Shown here one piece after another: positions 38,220-41,309 of a stretch of DNA of 41,309 nt. Made by a program: the position numbers and the translations under genes. The DNA comes from an uncultured Akkermansia sp. (GTDB lineage Bacteria > Verrucomicrobiota > Verrucomicrobiia > Verrucomicrobiales > Akkermansiaceae): positions 1 through 41,309 of the forward strand of contig CAJGDB010000008.1 in the NCBI GenBank assembly GCA_904502165.1, read 5' to 3'. Below the pieces are notes generated by a model. The model was not told the DNA's origin, did no database searches, and was given only the letters and a program-made list of their open reading frames with translations. Position 1 is the stretch's first letter, and each line of letters starts with the position of its first letter.

Positions 38220-39515
38220 TCAGAGATAGAAGCAGCAGAGATAGACCGAACTGATGCCGATGGAGAGGAGCATGAGCGGGAAGCCGATGGCAAAGTACTG
38301 CATGAAGCTCACGCGCAGCTTATGCTGCCGGGCAAGCCCCAGTGCCACCACATTAGCACTGGCACCGATGACTGTACCATTGCCCCCCAGACATGCGCCC
38401 AGGGAGAGAGCCCACCAGAGAGGCTCCAGATTCTGATACCCCATGGCCCCCATGTCCTGCACCAGCGGTATCATGGTGGCCACAAAGGGGATGTTGTCTA
38501 CAAAGGCGCTCATAATAGCGCTCAGCCAGAGCACGCTCATGGTGGTGGCTACCGGTTCGCCACCGGTCAGCCGCATGGTCTGCTCTGCCAGACAGTTGAT
38601 GATGCCGTTTACCTCAAGCCCGCCGACCAGTACGAAAAGGCCCACAAAGAAGAAGATGGTGGTCCATTCCACCTTGGAAAAAATGTATTCAAGCGCCTTG
38701 TCGCGGTCAGGCATGGTGAGCAGCAGCAGCAGAGATGCCCCGGTCACAGCGATGGTGCCGCTCTCAAGTCCCCAGTGGGGAATGAAGCCATGGCAACAGA
38801 ATAGTGCAATGGTGAAAACCAGCGTGAAAAGGCAGCGCACCAGCAGTCCCTTACTGCGAATCAACCCGCCAAGCTTGATGTTCATGATGCGGTTGTGCTC
38901 CTTGCTTGCCCTCGCAAATTCCTTGCGGAAGAGGAAGAGCAGAATTAAAAGAGTCACGATAAAGACAACAATGCAGACAGGCGCAAGATTGATAATGAAA
39001 TCATTGAAGCTCAATTCCTTCACCTTACTGGCAATCATGATGTTGGGCGGGTCGCCAATCATGGTACAGGTACCTCCGATATTGGAGGCAAGTATCTGCG
39101 CCAGCACAAAGGGAAGCGGGGAAATCTTCAGATCCCTGGTTAAAGTGAAGGTAATGGGCACTGTGAGCAACACGGTGGTTACGTTGTCCAGAAAAGCAGA
39201 ACAGCAGGCCACCATGACGGAAAGAGCAATGAGCAGCGCTACCGGGTTTCCATTCGTCTTCTGAGCAGCCCAGACGGACAAGAAACGGAAAAGCCCCGTC
39301 TTGCTGAGTACCAGCACCTGAATCATCATGCCGATAAGCAAAGCCAGGGTATTGAAGTCTATATGGGAGATTGCCTGCTCCTGCGAAATCACCCCGGCCA
39401 GCACCATCAGCATGGCACCAAAGAGCGCTATCACCGTGCGCTGCACTTTCTCCGAGATAATCAGAGCGTATGTAACCAGGAAAATAACAAGTGCAGTTGT
39501 GACGTAATAGGACAT
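38220..39515 (-). CDS. ArsB/NhaD-type (IT superfamily) membrane transporter
   Basis: A 431-residue protein with about 11-12 hydrophobic segments. It carries the ion-transporter superfamily features: hydrophobic pairs around DFNTLALLIGMMI, DNVTTVLLTVPI, NIGGTCTMIGDPPNI (first half) and the repeat in the second half (FVDNIPFVATMIPL, CLGGNGTVIGASANVVA). The two NIGG/GGNG-like re-entrant loops with Pro or Ser residues are typical of SLC13/ArsB/NhaD carriers, often Na+/H+ antiporters or anion transporters; the ion cannot be told. Start ATG 39515 is preferred over 39572, as MSYYVTTALVIFLVTYALII begins the first membrane helix. A TATTTT (39521-39526) 5 nt upstream may be the -10. Confidence 0.85.
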   Translation of the reverse strand: MSYYVTTALVIFLVTYALIISEKVQRTVIALFGAMLMVLAGVISQEQAISHIDFNTLALLIGMMIQVLVLSKTGLFRFLSVWAAQKTNGNPVALLIALSVMVACCSAFLDNVTTVLLTVPITFTLTRDLKISPLPFVLAQILASNIGGTCTMIGDPPNIMIASKVKELSFNDFIINLAPVCIVVFIVTLLILLFLFRKEFARASKEHNRIMNIKLGGLIRSKGLLVRCLFTLVFTIALFCCHGFIPHWGLESGTIAVTGASLLLLLTMPDRDKALEYIFSKVEWTTIFFFVGLFVLVGGLEVNGIINCLAEQTMRLTGGEPVATTMSVLWLSAIMSAFVDNIPFVATMIPLVQDMGAMGYQNLEPLWWALSLGACLGGNGTVIGASANVVALGLARQHKLRVSFMQYFAIGFPLMLLSIGISSVYLCCFYL

Positions 39516-39664
39516 AGCAGAAAATAAGACAGCACTCGCGCACGCAACGTGGCGGGGAGTGGAAAGGTACACCCGGAAGACGTGATTTGCAAGCTTTTTC
39601 CGCTTTATCGGACAAATATTCGATGTCTGCCGCGAATAAGTTGGGGTAAAAAGCTAGATTTTAC

Positions 39665-39693
39665 TTCACAAAGCCCGGCAAAGTGTGTACAAT
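39665..39693 (+). promoter_or_regulatory. lpxC-fabZ promoter
   Basis: TTCACA (39665-39670), 17-nt spacer, TACAAT (39688-39693). It lies over the GTG and first ATG of the longest frame, so the real start must be the ATG at 39707 or 39719. Confidence 0.5.
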
Positions 39694-39718
39694 GAATCTA
39701 CGAGATATGGCTACACGC

Positions 39719-41026
39719 ATGCAAAAAACCCTTGCCAAGTGCACCTCCACGCTGGAGGGCACGTCGCTGCACACCGGTCAGACGGTGAAGCTCATCATCA
39801 AACCCGCAGAACCGAACACGGGTCTGAAGTTCCGTCGTGTCGACCTGCCCGACAAGCCTTTCCTGGATGCCTCTGCCTCCAAGGTGCAGGCGGTGGAACG
39901 CGCCACCACCATTGCCGAGGGGGCTGTGAAGGTGCATACAGTTGAGCATATCCTCTCCGCATTGACCGGTATGGGCGTAGATAACGCCATCATCGAGATG
40001 GATGCCAACGAGCCCCCCATCGGCGATGGTTCCGCCCTTCCCTATGTGGAAATGATCAAACAGGCCGGTGTGGTGGAGCAGGATGCCCCGCTGCAAGTAT
40101 GGGAAATCCGCGAACCCATCAAGGTGGAGAACGCCAATGGCTCCTGCATTGTCATCATGCCCTCCCGCGATTTCCGCATCTCCCTCACCGCTGTCGGCCC
40201 GAACGGCCGAGTCACTCAGTTCTTCGACAGCGTAATTACGCCGGAAACCTATGAGAAGGAGCTTTCCAACTCCCGCACATTCTGCTTTTACGAGGATATC
40301 CAGCCGCTGCTGGAAAAAGGCCTCATTCAGGGTGGCACGCTCGATAACGCCATCGTCATCAAGGGTGAGGAATACCTCTGCGCCGGAGGGCTGCGTTTCC
40401 ACAACGAATGCGCCCGCCACAAGGCCATGGACCTCATCGGCGACTTCATTCTCTGCGGCCGCCGCATCATGGGCCATGTCATCGCCATCATGCCCGGCCA
40501 CGGCATCAACACACAGATGGCAGCCAAGCTCCAGCAGAAATATGAGAGCATGGAAGCCAAGCGTCCGAAGCCCATCACCATTCCTGCAGGTGATGCCGTG
40601 CTTGACACGCTGGAAGTGATGAAACTCCTGCCGCACCGCTACCCCTTCCTCATGGTGGATCGCATCATTGCCTTTGAAGGCGACCGCAAGTGCGTAGGTC
40701 AGAAGAACGTGACCATGAACGAGCAGTTCTTCCAGGGGCACTTCCCCGGTCATCCGGTCATGCCCGGTGTGCTCCAGGTGGAAGCTATGGCCCAGGTGGC
40801 CTCTATTCTCATGCTCCGCATGCCCGAAAATACCGGCAAGCTCGGTTATTTCATGAGCTGCGACAAAGTGAAGTGGCGTCGTCCCGTTGTACCGGGCGAT
40901 GTGCTTATCATCGAAACAGAACTCACCAAAATGCGCGGTTCCATCGGCATGGCCACGGGTCGCTGCACCGTAAATGGTGAGGTTACCTGCGAAGCTGAAC
41001 TCAAATTCATGGTGGCAGACGCCTGA
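39719..41026 (+). CDS. lpxC/fabZ: Bifunctional UDP-3-O-acyl-GlcNAc deacetylase / (3R)-hydroxyacyl-ACP dehydratase (LpxC-FabZ fusion)
   Basis: One chain of 435 residues. The first part (to about 285) is LpxC, the zinc deacetylase committing lipid A synthesis: MQKTLAKCTSTLEGTSLHTG, HTVEHILSALTGMG (His77), DGSALPYVEM and HKAMDLIGD (zinc ligands). From about residue 295 it is FabZ, the fatty-acid dehydratase: LLPHRYPFLMVDR, GHFPGHPVMPG with the catalytic His, and LQVEAMAQ with the catalytic Glu. Such fusions are known in Bacteroidetes, Chlamydiae-related and Verrucomicrobiota genomes; joining competing uses of hydroxyacyl-ACP may balance lipid A and phospholipid. I prefer ATG 39719 (MQKTL), 39707 being possible. 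No Shine-Dalgarno sequence is clear. Confidence 0.95.
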   Translation: MQKTLAKCTSTLEGTSLHTGQTVKLIIKPAEPNTGLKFRRVDLPDKPFLDASASKVQAVERATTIAEGAVKVHTVEHILSALTGMGVDNAIIEMDANEPPIGDGSALPYVEMIKQAGVVEQDAPLQVWEIREPIKVENANGSCIVIMPSRDFRISLTAVGPNGRVTQFFDSVITPETYEKELSNSRTFCFYEDIQPLLEKGLIQGGTLDNAIVIKGEEYLCAGGLRFHNECARHKAMDLIGDFILCGRRIMGHVIAIMPGHGINTQMAAKLQQKYESMEAKRPKPITIPAGDAVLDTLEVMKLLPHRYPFLMVDRIIAFEGDRKCVGQKNVTMNEQFFQGHFPGHPVMPGVLQVEAMAQVASILMLRMPENTGKLGYFMSCDKVKWRRPVVPGDVLIIETELTKMRGSIGMATGRCTVNGEVTCEAELKFMVADA

Positions 41027-41074
41027 TTGAGTGCACTTTGCAGAAAAAAAATCACATAAATCAAGAATCGGTGC

Positions 41075-41102
41075 TTGACAAGCGCCGATTTTTGAGTATC
41101 AT
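41075..41102 (+). promoter_or_regulatory. rpmH promoter
   Basis: Consensus TTGACA (41075-41080), 16-nt spacer, TATCAT (41097-41102). The leader is about 64 nt, long compared with the near-leaderless genes here, and contains no clear Shine-Dalgarno site. Confidence 0.65.
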
Positions 41103-41172
41103 AGCTGACCCCGACCGCGCGCAGCGGCCACAGCAGACTTCACAAGAACTTCAAACGTAACCATATAACATC

Positions 41173-41309
41173 ATGAGCAAGAGAACATACCAGCCTTCCA
41201 AGCGCTGCCGCAAGCGCCAGTTCGGTTTCCGCGCACGCATGGCTTCCAAGAATGGTCGTGCCATCCTCGCCCGTCGTCGTGCCAAGGGCCGCAAGCGCCT
41301 TCTGCCCAA
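41173..41309 (+). CDS. rpmH: 50S ribosomal protein L34 (3' end outside window)
   Basis: The visible 45 codons give MSKRTYQPSKRCRKRQFGFR and then ARMASKNGRAILARRRAKGR, the unmistakable L34 sequence, a very basic large-subunit protein. The normal length is 44-50 residues, so only a few codons and the stop are cut off by the window. Its usual partner rnpA would be expected just downstream. It has its own strong promoter. Confidence 0.97.
   Translation, partial: MSKRTYQPSKRCRKRQFGFRARMASKNGRAILARRRAKGRKRLLP

Noticed and set aside
36807..38804. A 665-codon plus-strand frame opposite hemL and the transporter
   Set aside because: It spans two well-supported minus-strand genes and their promoter; no domain is visible.

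Overview
The window looks like chromosome from a Verrucomicrobiota bacterium, most likely Akkermansia or a close relative. This is inferred from gene content: a fused lpxC-fabZ gene, a type III glutamine synthetase, lipid A and Kdo genes (Gram-negative envelope), secreted proteins with discoidin-like and SHD1-like domains of the kind seen in Planctomycetota/Verrucomicrobiota, and a clan GH-D glycosidase. Coding density is high. I see no phage, insertion sequence, integrase, tRNA, rRNA or CRISPR array.

Layout. (1) 1-7217, plus strand: the end of argC, an NtrC-type sigma-54 activator, a GT-C-like membrane protein, xseB-dxs (overlapping), a TPR protein and a short recO, tightly packed. (2) 7234-14605, minus strand: a secreted coiled-coil protein, an intergenic stretch rich in palindromes, rpsF, kdsD, efp, gtrA with an SDR-like gene, and glutamine synthetase III. 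(3) 14753-22644, minus strand: a two-gene secreted protein operon (transglutaminase-like/discoidin plus thioredoxin-like), lipA, a ribbon-helix-helix protein with a palindrome-rich upstream region, an MBL-fold hydrolase, a YD-repeat-like protein and a small membrane protein. (4) 22822-26461, plus strand: pgk, a clan GH-D glycosidase and a 37-residue lipoprotein. (5) 26534-32324: uvrC (minus), a RelA/SpoT-type alarmone synthetase (plus) with a tiny divergent ORF, then leuS (plus). (6) 32453-39515, minus strand: a sugar isomerase/epimerase-like gene, a four-gene ATGA-coupled operon (102-aa protein, mazG, SHD1 lipoprotein, tetR), a secreted YD-like protein, hemL and an ArsB/NhaD-type transporter. 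(7) 39719-41309, plus strand: lpxC-fabZ and the start of rpmH.

Many genes are housekeeping: isoprenoid precursor synthesis (dxs), glycolysis (pgk), lipoate (lipA), tetrapyrroles (hemL), nitrogen assimilation (glutamine synthetase), translation (rpsF, efp, leuS, rpmH), DNA repair (uvrC, recO, xseB) and lipopolysaccharide (kdsD, lpxC-fabZ). The rest are envelope proteins with little recognisable homology.

The most striking non-gene signal is promoter geometry. At many genes a good -10 hexamer (often with a -35 at 16-18 nt) ends only 6-12 nt before the start codon, and no Shine-Dalgarno sequence is present. This predicts leaderless or near-leaderless mRNAs and helps choose several starts. Other points to follow up are the alarmone synthetase locus, an Arg-tipped EF-P loop, the palindrome cluster upstream of the ribbon-helix-helix gene, the hairpin-dense region near 8.5 kb, and the secreted proteins of unknown function.
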